In this document: piece by piece, positions 1 to 11,888 of the stretch
Layout: each line of letters begins with the position of its first letter
Position numbering within the stretch: position 1 is the stretch's first letter
NCBI GenBank assembly: GCA_051453625.1
Contig: JBOZIK010000001.1
Coordinates: 180,724,526 to 180,788,525 of the forward strand
DNA length: 64,000 bases
Direction: 5' to 3'
DNA from: Welwitschia mirabilis
Taxonomy: Eukaryota > Gnetophyta > Gnetopsida > Welwitschiales
Notes under the pieces: model-generated
What the model was told of the DNA's origin: nothing
Databases searched by the model: none
Seen by the model: the letters and a program-made list of their open reading frames with translations, nothing else
Program-made: the position numbers and the translations under genes

Positions 1-2082
1 AAAACACTAAGTAGAGCACCTGAAAAAACTTAAAAAAAAAATTGTTAAACATAAGAAGAAGAAAATAAAGAAGAAGGAGAAGGAGGAGGAGGAAGAAAGA
101 ACAATAAAGTGTAAACTAACTTCCTATTCCAAGAGCATGATCAAATGTTTTCTCATTTTTTTATGTCTTTCCTAAGAGCGTCATTAAATGTTTTCTCATT
201 TACAAGTATTTGTAAAGGAAAAGTAAAAGATTATGGCTAAGAAGAATAGACAGAAATGAATTAGAGAACAGATGGCTAAGAAGAATAGGCAGAAACCACA
301 TATTCATTAAAAGAAGATACAAATTCAAGCAATGTAAAGGTGAGATTTAATATTTAAGTACATGCAAAAATAGAAGGCTACAAGCACTTGGAATGTGTGC
401 TTTTGATGTATGCCTGTTGGTAGCAAAAATGAATCTAAAGTTTTGGGTATCTTAAATTTTACTGCATGTTCCATGCAAACACATAAAATGTAACTTATTT
501 GTTGTGTCCAAAACATGTCCTCCTCCACACTTATTCTGAAAACATGTCATATAAATGTATTCATATCTTGAAATAAAGTCCTGAGGAGTCTCTATACTTT
601 CAATTGTGTTTGTGTGTATTCTTATTTTAGACCCCTAAAATATGATCTTTCCTTTTCCTCTGATCATGTTACAATTATTATAACTACTTAAAAGTCAAAA
701 CCATATGCTTTCTATGAATCTGAATAACATTATTGTCCCTGTAAGAATTCTTGTCAATTGCATATAAGAATCCTTGTCAATTCCATATCATGAGAATGAT
801 GTGTATTGGCTCTTTATATTCTGTTAATTGTATTTATGCATTCTCAGATTTGGTTCCTTGAGAGTTTAGATTTTGAAATTTTGATTCTATTATTTAATTC
901 CAAATGTAGTTGGTTTTTTGTACTGCACATTTATTACTGCATATGCTAAATGCTATTAGAAAGTTTATTCTAAGTATTAATATGTTCACACATAAATTAT
1001 AAGGCAAATATACATCATCATTTGAGCTCCAAGGGAGTGCCTTTCCTTCTAAACCTGAACTATTAGATGATTTTTCTAAATGCCCTTTAATTTGAAGACT
1101 TTATAGTCTCTTATTTAGTGCTATTTTAAGAACCAAAACCATAACAAATTTAGCTAAAGGTTTTATGTTTGATAATTATTCATCTTTAACTAACATAGGC
1201 TATTGGACTTGACTAGTGAGAACTGATGATATAATTCTAGTTTATTTGACACATAATTAAACCTGTTTAGGATAAACTTTTATTTCTCTATTTCTTTTAA
1301 AGACATTTAAATAGAAATAGTATTATTTTTTACTCTTGTTTGTGTGATTGCTTTGTTTCTTATCATGTTATCAGATTATTTAGAAGCAGACTAAATGTTT
1401 TCTAAGAGCTGTGTTTTCTACTATCCAATATTAAATATTCAATATAAAGGCTTAAGGAAAAGTGGGAACCTTTTTCCACTGGTAATGTTATTCTTGTTTT
1501 CCAATTCTTTGTCAACATGCTCATTGTGTATTTCTTTCTATCGTGTTTAAGATCATGGAATTCTCAAAGATGTTTATGAAATACATCACATGTCACTCGT
1601 CTTTGCTTGAATTACATTTTTTTGTGGAATCTGTATTCATTGATTGAATTCTTGTATGAACTCTCAAATAGTCCTTCTACAGAAGCAAGAGGTCTTGAAA
1701 ATGTTAAAAATGCTTTTACTCCAATTTTTAGTTCATAGAAAGCAATGAAAAGCAATAACTCTAAACAACAACAAAAGAGTTAAGGGATGCAAAAATTTGG
1801 CACTGCGAATCTTCCTTTGTGGAGAAGATTCTACAAGAAGTGAGATGTGCTTTCTGTCTCTTACACCTCTAAGCTTTTCATAAGCTAGGCCACAAAGGAA
1901 AATTTGTTTCATCATAAAGATTGAACATATGTAAAAGCTAGAAACTCTAGATATAACTACTCTAGCAAACATTGTAAAAAAAGCTAGGAACTCACCATTT
2001 ACATGAGAAATCCTTAATTAGTATCTGTGAAACATTTTCCCATTAAGAGGCACAATTGAGGGTTAAAGATTGTTTCTACACA
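1..2082. other. AT-rich intergenic sequence, no gene recognised
   Basis: I see no coding region longer than about 80 codons and no protein family signal on either strand. The left edge holds a purine-rich AAG/GGA tract (about 52-103). Short near-duplicated phrases follow: the word AAATGTTTTCTCATTT occurs near 143 and near 187, and ATGGCTAAGAAGAATAG occurs near 233 and near 272, so small local duplications have taken place. Old transposon sequence beyond recognition is the likeliest content, but that is inference. Confidence 0.5.
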
Positions 2083-2221
2083 NNNNNNNNNNNNNNNNNN
2101 NNNNNNNNNNNNNNNNNNNNNNNNNNNNNNNNNNNNNNNNNNNNNNNNNNNNNNNNNNNNNNNNNNNNNNNNNNNNNNNNNNTAAGAGGCATAATTGAGG
2201 GTTAAAGATTGTTTTTACACA
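2044..2221 (+). repeat. Direct repeat of about 39 bp flanking a 100-N gap
   Basis: The 39 bases before the gap (2044-2082) reappear with about two changes immediately after it (2183-2221). The gap is exactly 100 Ns (2083-2182). The arrangement matches the other 100-N gaps in this window and is probably two overlapping contig ends that were not merged. Confidence 0.75.
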
Positions 2222-3920
2222 ATGCACAGGAGAATGCACATTTATCTGTGGACATAAGGTTTAGCATGTGAACTTGTTCCTATGGTCTCGCTAATCATCC
2301 TAATGCCATTCATCATTCTAAAATCCTAAAAATTCTAAAAAAGATATTGTGACACAATGGCTACTATGCTAATTAAAGGAATATAGAGTAGTTAGTGGAG
2401 CATTAAGGATATTAAATCCAATGTAAAGTCTTTCTAGATTATCTTACTTCCCTTTACATGACCACCATACTAGATCTACATTTTGTTATCATGTGAAAAT
2501 AATTTAAAGATGACACAAACATTTGTGCATAATACAATCATTGTAACCAATCAAACAATGTAAATGATGAAATGAATAATTTATAAGATGAGAATTTATT
2601 AGAGATGCAAAAAGTAAATCACAATGAAAATGAGATAGGCAATAAGAAGCAGTAAAAGAATTTCCTAAACATGGATATATAGTCCTCTAAGACATAAGAG
2701 AAATGAGTTTCATGTTGAGGCAAGAGTGTGGGCAAGAACATTTTTTTAATTTGACTGTTTGTTGTATGAAAATGCTTCAATTTAGAGGAGAATGACTATG
2801 GAGTAGAGGTGAGATATATGTTAGTAATCAATTCAAAGCAAGCTATAACTTTAGGGTGAAAATGTTAAAAAGGTTATTATTAAGCAAGATCTTTCTTTTA
2901 AATTAAAGACTAGAGTATAATGTAACATAAGTAGAGGTGAAAATGCCTTTTGACGTATCATGAATTAGAATATTATAATACCTTTGGAAGTTTTGACAAC
3001 ATCATAGTAATGCAATAATGTTTTTCTATACAGTAACAGAGCAGCATTAGTGCATCAAGGCTTTTTAGACTTATGGAATGCATACAAGGGACTGATAAGT
3101 TGGTGGGANNNNNNNNNNNNNNNNNNNNNNNNNNNNNNNNNNNNNNNNNNNNNNNNNNNNNNNNNNNNNNNNNNNNNNNNNNNNNNNNNNNNNNNNNNNN
3201 NNNNNNNNNNNNNNNNNNNNNNNNNNNNNNNNNNNNNNNNNNNNNNNNNNNNNNNNNNNNNNNNNNNNNNNNNNNNNNNNNNNNNNNNNNNNNNNNNNNN
3301 NNNNNNNNNNNNNNNNNNNNNNNNNNNNNNNNNNNNNNNNNNNNNNNNNNNNNNNNNNNNNNNNNNNNNNNNNNNNNNNNNNNNNNNNNNNNNNNNNNNN
3401 NNNNNNNNNNCATGATGTGATTGATTTGATTAGCCCACAAGATTAGATAAATTCTACATGCTAAGTAAGGCATTTAGCATAAAGCTAGAGGAATGCAACT
3501 TATTGCAGGGACTCCTGGATGAGTTGACAAGTCTGTTTGTAGGGATTAAAAGGAGTTACTTTCCACAAAACCTTCAGGCTTTTCTTCTTCTTCATACCTT
3601 TCTCAATAATTAAAAGCTGATGATTTATACAATTCTTTTTCTTTTATAAGAAATACTTGCGGACCTATGAAATGCNNNNNNNNNNNNNNNNNNNNNNNNN
3701 NNNATGCCTTCAAATAAAATGTGCATAAAGAGTATGTGTCTGAGAAGGAAGATGTTGTAAGTGCGATTTTATTCTAGGCTGAGCTTAATAAACATTCATA
3801 AAACCTTTTTAAAGTTTAAAGTACAATTGCAGAAGAAAGAGGTGATAATTAATCTGAGCTTCGTGAATTAATTCTGTGTATTATCACTTAGGCAATGATC
3901 CAAAAAGCAAAATTAACTAG
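2183..3920. other. AT-rich stretch with two assembly gaps, no gene recognised
   Basis: Gaps lie at 3109-3410 (302 Ns) and 3676-3703 (28 Ns). The readable parts give no open frame that I can assign. If the CACTA-type end at 4719 belongs to a large transposon, some of this stretch may be its interior, but I found no matching left terminus. Confidence 0.4.
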
Positions 3921-4260
3921 TACGTGATATGGTTTCCAAGCTCAATCTTGATAAATCCTTGCATAAAGAAGAAGGCAAGAGTGACCAACCATGAAATTAC
4001 ATCTCCAAATGCAGAAAACGCTATTGTAAAGGTTAGGGTTTTGACAAGGATAGAGGCATCGAGATTCATCATGGCTATATCACCCAATGGAAGGGGCTAT
4101 GTTATGAGTCCAATAATGGTTTCCATGAAAACCACTAGAAGTTGCCAGGCATTCCAAGAAACACCTGCAAGCATAGGTATGAACCAAAGAATGAGACCTA
4201 TGACAATCGATGCTAGTAAGGGTTTTATTGCCATGCCTTGCCATGGCTCTGACAGTTTGA
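3921..4260 (-). pseudogene. Fragment of plastid dicarboxylate (2-oxoglutarate/malate) translocator gene
   Basis: Read on the - strand, one frame gives about 110 residues that follow the start of the mature part of plant DiT1/SODiT1-type transporters (DASS/SLC13 family, inner chloroplast envelope). Recognisable phrases in order are PWQG, PLLASIVIGLILWF, GVSWNAWQLL, PLPLGDIAM, KTLTFTIAFSAFGD, and FFMQGFIKIELGN. The frame holds without shifts, but it has an in-frame TAG at 4097-4099, just before PLPLG, where family members usually have Gln. That is what a C-to-T change of CAG would give. A second TAG lies further upstream at 4304-4306. The homology stops near 3921 at a GTACTAG that could be a former splice donor. 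I found no further exons in the readable sequence nearby. It lies just inside a CACTA-like transposon end, so capture by that element is likely. The functional gene must lie elsewhere. Confidence 0.75.
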
Positions 4261-4325
4261 CTGGGAATGATGGTGTTATAGATAATTGGGCCCTAATTAT
4301 TTGCTACTTCTTTGCTTCTTCCATT

Positions 4326-4719
4326 CCTACGAGAAATGCGAACTGAAAAACCATGAAGTGCAAACATGAAATGCATTTTCGACAATGTGCGAAGTGAAAT
4401 ACGGTGAAGTGTGAAGATGAAATGTGAAAGAGCGAAGATTCATTTGAGCTTTTTTTCTATTTTCTCATGCCATATTTTAAGGCATTTACTAAACCAATGC
4501 CTTAAAAACTTCTCTCCTTTTTCTGTTTGGTCTACATTATTTTATTTAATCTTTAATATGTTTATCTTAATAATTGCCTTAAAAGGAACTTTCATAAGGA
4601 TTTTAAGGCGTTTTCCCAAATAAACACCTTCAAAAGTTTTATCATAGTCCATTTAAGGCATTTATTAAAATAAAAGCCTTGAAAAGCTTGATATTTAAAA
4701 TCTTATATTTCAAGTAGTG
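4326..4719 (+). mobile_element. Right end of a CACTA (En/Spm)-like DNA transposon
   Basis: The stretch ends in TTTCAAGTAGTG at 4719. Read on the other strand this is CACTACTTGAAA, close to the CACTAC(A)AGAAA terminus of plant CACTA elements. Inside it lie subterminal hairpin repeats typical of the superfamily: TTTTAAGGCATT at 4475-4486 with its perfect complement at 4496-4507, GCCTTAAAA at 4575-4583 facing TTTTAAGGC at 4601-4609, and a third AAGGC/GCCTT pair at 4654-4680. A GCGAA/TGAAA-rich tandem pair covers about 4336-4430. The 3-bp target duplication would be AGT (4720-4722 on this side). No transposase and no left terminus were found. The call rests on the terminus and the hairpin pattern only. 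Confidence 0.65.
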
Positions 4720-4723
4720 AGTG

Positions 4724-5692
4724 TTGTGGTTTTTTTAAAATTATCATTAGTGACCAATAAACTCATTTTATTAATCAATGTTTTTAAAAAATTATTTTAT
4801 CTATTGGAATTGAATATAGAGAGGCTTGTATTTATCATCCACAAACTAATGGTTAGGCTAAAAATGAAAATAGAAAAATAAAAAAAATACTACAAAAACT
4901 TATCTCTATAAATAAGAAATCTTAGGCTTCTAAGCTTAATGATGTTCTTTGGGCTTACCATACTACTTAGCATAATTCTCTTGGTTTNNNNNNNNNNNNN
5001 NNNNNNNNNNNNNNNNNNNNNNNNNNNNNNNNNNNNNNNNNNNNNNNNNNNNNNNNNNNNNNNNNNNNNNNNNNNNNNNNNNNNNNNTTTAAAATTATCA
5101 TTAGTGATCAAGGAACTTATTTTATTAATCAATGTTTTTAAAAACTTCTTTTATCTATTAGAATTGAATATAGAGAGGCTTGTATTTATCATCCACAAAC
5201 CAATGGTTATGCTAAAAATCAAAATAGAGAAATAAAAAAAAACACTACAAAAACTTATCTCTATTAATAAGAAATCTTGGGCTTCTAAGCTTAATGATGT
5301 TCTTTGGGCTTATCATACTNNNNNNNNNNCTTACGTATGGGAAAGTTTGTGTTTTATTAGTTGATGTGTGTTATAACTGTTATCACTCTTTCCATCCACT
5401 TAATCTTGTAGATCTTCATAAAAATCTTAAAAATAGTTTAGCCTAACTTAATCATCTAGATGAAAAATTTACTTATGATATACATCATCAACTTATTCAT
5501 AAATCCCAAGCTAAGTTTAAAGATGATAGAAAGTTACTTCATAAAACATTTGAACCTAGTTAAATTATTATTTTATATAATACTAGAGTACATATTTTAC
5601 ATAACAAGTTGACCTCTAAATGATTAGATTCTTATCTATAAAGAAAGTACATTCTAATGGCTCTATTAATATTTTCAACTTAGATATTAAGG
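4724..5692 (+). pseudogene. Degenerate Ty3/gypsy integrase core and C-terminal part
   Basis: The frame around 5088-5240 reads IIISDQGTYF, then YHPQTNGYAKNQNREIKK, the Asp and Glu regions of a gypsy integrase catalytic core. Stops interrupt it, including one inside INQCF. The same sequence occurs before the 100-N gap (4724-4987), with about one base in ten changed. Downstream (5330-5692) come the helical tail with HLDEKFTYDIHHQLIH-like text and the linker that ends in LLYNTRVHIL. The closest relatives in this window are the - strand integrases at 52.3-53.4 and 57.2-58.5 kb. A 10-N gap at 5320-5329 interrupts it. Confidence 0.75.
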
Positions 5693-6578
5693 NNNNNNNN
5701 NNNNNNNNNNNNNNNNNNNNNNNNNNNNNNNNNNNNNNNNNNNNNNNNNNNNNNNNNNNNNNNNNNNNNNNNNNNNNNNNNNNNNNNNNNNNNNNNNNNN
5801 NNNNNNNNNNNNNNNNNNNNNNNNNNNNNNNNNNNNNNNNNNNNNNNNNNNNNNNNNNNNNNNNNNNNNNNNNNNNNNNNNNNNNNNNNNNNNNNNNNNN
5901 NNNNNNNNNNNNNNNNNNNNNNNNNNNNNNNNNNNNNNNNNNNNNNNNNNNNNNNNNNNNNNNNNNNNNNNNNNNNNNNNNNNNNNNNNNNNNNNNNNNN
6001 NNNNNNNNNNNNNNNNNNNNNNNNNNNNNNNNNNNNNNNNNNNNNNNNNNNNNNNNNNNNNNNNNNNNNNNNNNNNNNNNNNNNNNNNNNNNNNNNNNNN
6101 NNNNNNNNNNNNNNNNNNNNNNNNNNNNNNNNNNNNNNNNNNNNNNNNNNNNNNNNNNNNNNNNNNNNNNNNNNNNNNNNNNNNNNNNNNNNNNNNNNNN
6201 NNNNNNNNNNNNNNNNNNNNNNNNNNNNNNNNNNNNNNNNNNNNNNNNNNNNNNNNNNNNNNNNNNNNNNNNNNNNNNNNNNNNNNNNNNNNNNNNNNNN
6301 NNNNNNNNNNNNNNNNNNNNNNNNNNNNNNNNNNNNNNNNNNNNNNNNNNNNNNNNNNNNNNNNNNNNNNNNNNNNNNNNNNNNNNNNNNNNNNNNNNNN
6401 NNNNNNNNNNNNNNNNNNNNNNNNNNNNNNNNNNNNNNNNNNNNNNNNNNNNNNNNNNNNNNNNNNNNNNNNNNNNNNNNNNNNNNNNNNNNNNNNNNNN
6501 NNNNNNNNNNNNNNNNNNNNNNNNNNNNNNNNNNNNNNNNNNNNNNNNNNNNNNNNNNNNNNNNNNNNNNNNNNNNNN
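5693..6578. other. Assembly gap (886 Ns)
   Basis: Only Ns. By analogy with the - strand copy, it should hold the end of the integrase and the start of the spacer of element E1. Confidence 0.95.
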
Positions 6579-7738
6579 TTTTAAGTATGTAATCATATGG
6601 GAAGTATGTGTGTGAATAATGATGATGATGATGATCATCATCATCATCATCATCATCATCATGAACATGATCTATTGCATTTGTTCTAAAATACATGGTC
6701 ATCATGATATCCTACTACATCAGGGTAAATTTTTCCAAAAGAAACCTTTGATAGTATTAGTAGCTATGGGAACATCACTAGGGGGTCAGTTGGCCATGCT
6801 TCATGGATCCTTACTTCTCTGACTATGGCTGCACTCCCCTCATCATAGAATGTAGTAATAAAACTTTAAGACTATGAAATTTGTGATGTTTTTAATGTCG
6901 TCAAAGGCATTGCTTATTTCCTAGACTCTTAGTATTTCCACATGATCATTTCACTTTTAAGGATTTGGATGTGTTTTAGGATATGAGTAGGTAAGTTAGT
7001 AGCTTTTGATCTTATCATTCATTGTTTTAAGCACTTGATCTTTAGTGTTTTTATAATCACCACCTTTTGAGTGGAATTTTATGAAGTTGATACATTTTGT
7101 TATGTATCTTTACTCAGGAGGCTTTATGGTGTCTTTCAAGGGGGTTTGCTAAGTTAGAATTTAGGGTAGGTAATCTATCTTCTTCATGGTCCTTATGTCC
7201 ATTTCTATTTTGTCTTTCTTTGGTTTATTTATTTGTTATTTCAAAGTCATTTCTATACTTTTTCATCATTATTTAGGACCTTATCATTCTGTAGTTTCCT
7301 TATTGTTATTTATGTCATCTTTATCAATAAAAAGTTGACTTTCTTTTAGCATTTTAATTACATGATATTCTCTTATTCTTCATCATTTTTATGAGATTCC
7401 TTTGAGTATTTTTGAATTTCTACATATTTTTAGGATTATTTTCTAATTCAAGAACATTTATTTAGTTTTCTTTAATAAGTTTCAACCTACTTAGTGCATT
7501 CTTAAAGTGTTGTCTTTTGATTTTTTTTACATTTTTCTCATCATCCTTATTTATCATAGCTTTTTACCATTCCCTTTTTTTTAAGATTTTTGATACATTC
7601 TAATACCTTCACACTGACATTTGAGTTTAACTTATTTGGCTAATATATTAACTTTTGAAAACATTTTTAAAGTTTCATCATCTGCTAGGTTTATCTAGAC
7701 AATAAGGGAGATGACACTGAGAGATAAGGGATATGACA
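6579..7738 (+). other. Spacer of element E1, no gene recognised
   Basis: T-rich sequence without an open frame that I can assign. It starts with an inverted trinucleotide repeat (6618-6663). It lies between integrase and the extra ORF region of the Athila-like element, where members of that lineage have untranslated sequence. Confidence 0.45.
6618..6663. repeat. Inverted trinucleotide repeat, (ATG)n facing (CAT)n
   Basis: About five GAT units run straight into about nine CAT/ATC units. The 28 bases around the turning point are a perfect palindrome that can fold into a long hairpin. Read as protein on either strand it gives only runs of Met, Ile, Asp or His, so it is not coding evidence. Confidence 0.9.
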
Positions 7739-10410
7739 CTAAGAGTTTTTTTGATAGTCATCCTAAGTCTATCATTCAGACAATGCCACCAAATGATAGT
7801 GTAATAAAACCATGGATTAGTTTTTTCCCCCTCATTTTTCTTTCATTCTCCATCATTTTTGTTCATTCTTTTAAAAGACGATAGTCACTCTGGTTCATGC
7901 TAATATTCTAGAACTTTCCCTAGTTAAATTCATGTCTTGGATTACAAATTTTTATTAGATTTTACAAAATGAGATATGTTTTTCTTTCCCTCATTATTTT
8001 TAAATTTTTCTCTAGTTTTTAATCCTTTTAGCATATAGTTTTCACATATATTATTCAATTTTTCATTCTCTTCAATTTGAAACTTATGGATCTGATTTTC
8101 ATCATGTATTTTGTGAGATATCCTGAATTGTATGCTTTATGAGGTGTAATTAGGTTCTTTTTACTTTAAAGCTCATTTTATTACAAACTGTAATCCAACA
8201 CATAGTGGTCCTTTAGGAAAAATTGATCAATATAACACACTTTACACTTATACTAGATTATATTTTTCATTTGACAATTTTCATTTTTGACCTTATGTGG
8301 GGCTCATGAGTTTTACATCTTTGGACTTTTTTGCATGTTTCACATTTTTTTTGCACGATTAGAGAATATGGGATGTATTAACACTCTTGAGAGAAGAGGA
8401 TGGCATGACATGTTTTTATGATTTTTACACATTAAAAACCAATTTACATGGCTATTTCAAATATTCATTTGACACATTTTAGTTATCTTTACTTGACCTT
8501 ACATGATGCGTTTTGTATTTATAAATGATTAGGCCATGCACATGTAGAGCTAGATATGTTGAGATAAATGCCAAGGCTATAGAGTAGAAGACAAGTCCAT
8601 TAGCATTACTGAAGGTTAAGTAAGTAAAGCCAGTCCATCCTTCACCTTTCCACACTAGGTCACTCTCTATTTCGATAACTACTATCCATGTAGAGAGATA
8701 TTTTGAATATTTAATAAGCTATATAAATCTAGAGATAGATTAAAGTCTAAGAGATTTATAGCTTTAGTGGATCATAAATGCACACAAGGCATATTATGCG
8801 TCAGAGGCAAGTGAGTTCTATGATACCATACATATAGAGTGGCACCGTGATGCTCGTGGTCAACTCATTAACATGTTCATAGCTACCATCCATGGCTATA
8901 AGATCATGATTATCCCAAACCACATTGTTATAGTTACTGATCTAGGTAATATTAGGAGCACACGTATTCATTCAGGTGATAGGACAGAGGAGTGCAATAT
9001 TAGATATTCCAACTAACTTGACTACANNNNNNNNNNNNNNNNNNNNNNNNNNNNNNNNNNNNNNNNNNNNNNNNNNNNNNNNNNNNNNNNNNNNNNNNNN
9101 NNNNNNNNNNNNNNNNNNNNNNNNNNCTAAGATTTTTTCTAAGAGTCATCCTAAGTCTATCATCCAGACAATGCCACCAAATGATAGTGTAATAAAACCA
9201 TGGATCAGTTTTTTTCCCTCATTTTTCTTTCATTCTCTATCATTTTTGTTCTTTCTTTTAAAAGATGATAGTCACTCTGGTTCATGCTGACATTCTAGAA
9301 CTTTCCCTAGTCAAATTCATGTCTTAGATTACAAATTTTTATTAGATTTTGCAAAATGAAATATGTTTTCTTTCCCTCATTATTTTTAAATTTTTCTCTA
9401 ATTTTTAATCCTTTTAGCATGTAGTTTTCATATATATTATTTAGTTTTTCATTCTCTTCAATTTGAAACTTATGGATCTAAGTTTCATCATGTATTTTGT
9501 GAGATATCATGAATTGTATGCTTTATGAGGTAGAATTAGGTTTTTTTTACTTTAAACCTCATTTTATTACAAACTATAATCCAACACATAGTGGTCCTTT
9601 AGGAAAAATTGATCAATACAACACACTTTACACTTATACTAGATTAGATTTTTCATTTGAGCATTTTCATTTTTGACCTTATGTGGGGCCCATTATTTTA
9701 CATCTTTGGACTTTTTTGCATGTTCACTTTTTTTTTACATGATTAGACAATATGGGATGTATTAACACTCTTGATAGGGGAGGATGGCATGACATGTTTT
9801 TATGATTTTTACACATTAAAAACCAATTTACGCGGATATTTCAAATATTCATGCGACACATTTCAGTTATCTTCACTTAACCTTATATGATGCATTTTGT
9901 GTTTATAAATGATTAGGCCATGCACATGTTGAGATAGATAGGCTAAGATAAATGCCAAGGTTGTAGAATAGAAGACAAATCCATTATCATTACTGAAGGT
10001 TAAGCAAGCAAAGCCAGTCCATCCTTCATCTTGCCACGCTAGGTCACTCTCTATTTAGACAACTGCTATCCATGTAGAGAGATATTTTGAAGATTTAATA
10101 AGCTATATAAATCTATAGATAGATTAGAATCTAAGAGATTTATAGTTCTAGTGGATCATAAATGCACATAGGGCATATTATGCATTAAAGGCAAGTAAGT
10201 TCTATGATACCATACATATAGAGTGGCATCCTGATGCTCGTGGTCAACTTGTCAACATGTCCATAGCTACCATTCACGGATATAAGATCATGATTCTCCC
10301 AAACCACATTATTATAGTTACTGATCTAGGTGATATTAGGAGTATATGTATTCATTCAGGTGACAGGACAGAGGAGTGCAACATTAGATATTTCAACTAA
10401 CTTAACTACA
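7739..10410 (+). repeat. 1.29-kb near-identical tandem pair around a 100-N gap
   Basis: 7739-9026 and 9127-10410 align end to end with about 5% difference. The break between them is exactly the 100-N gap 9027-9126. The right copy continues past the point where the left one stops. Both carry Athila-like spacer sequence and the degenerate ORF of element E1. This is probably one locus assembled twice from overlapping contig ends. A real tandem duplication is possible. Confidence 0.85.
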
Positions 10411-10720
10411 GATGGATAGGGAGTTTTAGTTACTTAGTTGTTACTTATCTATCGGATTCTACACAGAGCATTGAATTATAACATTAGTCCATCACTCCTC
10501 AAAAATCATGCTATGGTTGTACATCTCTAGATGTTAACAATGTTTAGGCAGGGAGAGCAAATGGACCTATCGACTTTCATTTGGAGGAAACTCAAGAGCA
10601 TGATTGAGGCATGACAATTTTAGATTCTATGATATTCATGCTTCCTCTCAATCCGATTTAGATTCTTTAGGATACCTAATCTTGTAAGTGCAAATAATTA
10701 TACATATTCAGACCTCGACT
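9900..10720 (+). pseudogene. Degenerate downstream ORF of Athila-like element (putative plant transposon protein domain)
   Basis: The + frame shows stretches such as AKPVHPSSCHARSLSI, KASKFYDTIHIEWHPDARGQ, ATIHGYKIMILPNHIII and TDLGDI, broken by many stops. The left near-copy lies at about 8540-9026. The inverted counterpart on the - strand at 50.1-51.1 kb reads AKPAHPSP and REFYDTMHKEGD in the same order, so this was once a protein-coding part of the family. The FYDxI...RG pattern followed by an Ile/Pro motif recalls the putative plant transposon protein domain found 3' of pol in several plant Athila/Tat elements, but I cannot confirm the family by eye. It occupies the position of the env-like ORF in Athila. 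Confidence 0.45.
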
Positions 10721-11136
10721 CGTTACCTACAAGATATGGACAGCTAGATACCAGAAAAGGTAGAGAGACCTCAAGTACCTATAGTTGGCATTACTTTGAA
10801 GCACATTTAGGTTTTCTTGATAGAGACTATACACACCACTAAAGAGATAGCAGACTAAGGAATCCCTACACTTGAGTAGAGGATCTTGACAATTGAGAGA
10901 AGAGTACAACACACTAAGAAGCAACTAATAGATGTGCGACAATGCATCTTACATATACAGTATGATGTAACGATTGACCTCTTGAAAGTAGTTAAAGTTC
11001 AGGAGCACAAGACAGTAAGCACTATTATGATGTCATTGGATCATCATTTCCTACAGATCCTGAGCATCTTGTTTTTTTTCCACTTGCACTTGAGCCTATT
11101 ATGCATTAAGAGTTTATCATAACTCGATGAGGGGAG

Positions 11137-11888
11137 TGATTTATTTATGTGGTATTATATATATTCCTCTCTATGTATTGTATAAAACTTAATTTTTATA
11201 TTTTTTGATACCAAAAATTCTTATGATAGGAGATTAAAGAGGAGGAGGTCCATTCTTGTTGATGTAGAGAGATGTCTTTTTTAGTGTTGGGTTATGTATC
11301 CTTCATTGAGCTGCTACTACTTTGTAACATGGATGTTTGATTCTATTTAATCAAAACTCTATTTTTCTTCTTATATCTTTTGTTATGTGCATCTCCCTTA
11401 TAGTTTATATTTCTTATAATTTTCTTATAGCTTTATCTGTTATTATTATTTTAGGTGCATTGCATTTCATTTTCTAGATTAACTTTACATTATTTTCATA
11501 TTTTGTTTGGCATACCTGATAGCTTAGGTTGGTCTTAGTCTGGTGACAGCTTTCCTTGATTTATCTAGGTTATACAGGACCGATCTCCATGATAAGTTGA
11601 TTTGGTAATTAGATAGATTTTGCATTTAGAATAGGACTTGTATCTCCTTTGCATAATGTATTTATTTACATTATTATTCCACATTTTTATTGTTCTACTT
11701 AGAGATTACATAAGTGTTTTGTTTGAAATCAATTATCTGTCTTCTCACATATGCCTTCAATGAATTTACAACATTTGAATCACTTTCATCTTTATTAGTG
11801 TATTGTGTTGTGTAATATATATATATTGTGATGATTTTCAAGGTTTGTTTAAGGATGTAACATTTGCACAAATACACACTACAATACA
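11137..11888 (+). repeat. 3' LTR of Athila-like element E1
   Basis: It starts with TGATTTATTT directly after a purine tract (GATGAGGGGAG, 11126-11136, a likely polypurine tract) and ends with CA at 11887-11888. From about 11210 onward it aligns with the LTR at 45.92-46.67 kb (same strand) and with the reverse complement of 48301-49389 and 63357-64000. Shared landmarks are CTTATGATAGGAG, the TTAGTGTTGGGTTATG block, the TGCATTGCATT block, and GGTTATACAGGACCGATCT. Its U3 is shorter than that of the - strand copy. The first five bases outside, TCTAT, are the expected target duplication. Confidence 0.7.

Larger units (their letters stand above)
4720..11888 (+). mobile_element. Athila-like Ty3/gypsy element E1, 3' part, degenerate
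   Basis: In + orientation this stretch carries a broken integrase core and C-terminus (4724-5692), a 886-N gap, an untranslated spacer, a degenerate extra ORF region (8540-9026 and its near-copy 9900-10720), a purine tract and a 3' LTR (11137-11888). The same order, inverted, is seen in the - strand element at 48.3-64 kb, so both belong to one family. The 5' half (LTR, gag, protease, RT) is absent: integrase homology begins right where the CACTA-like end stops. Many stop codons make it non-functional. Two 100-N gaps (4988-5087, 9027-9126) are flanked by near-repeats, so the element is probably shorter in reality than drawn here. Confidence 0.75.

Noticed and set aside
3924-4346. 140-codon open frame on the + strand
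   Set aside because: The protein signal is on the opposite strand (dicarboxylate translocator); the + frame is its shadow.
5616-6705. Long frames over 300 codons made mostly of unknown residues
   Set aside because: They run through Ns, as do similar frames at 3050-3420, 44213-44932, 53193-54293 and 54450-55314. The readable ends are microsatellite or transposon text.
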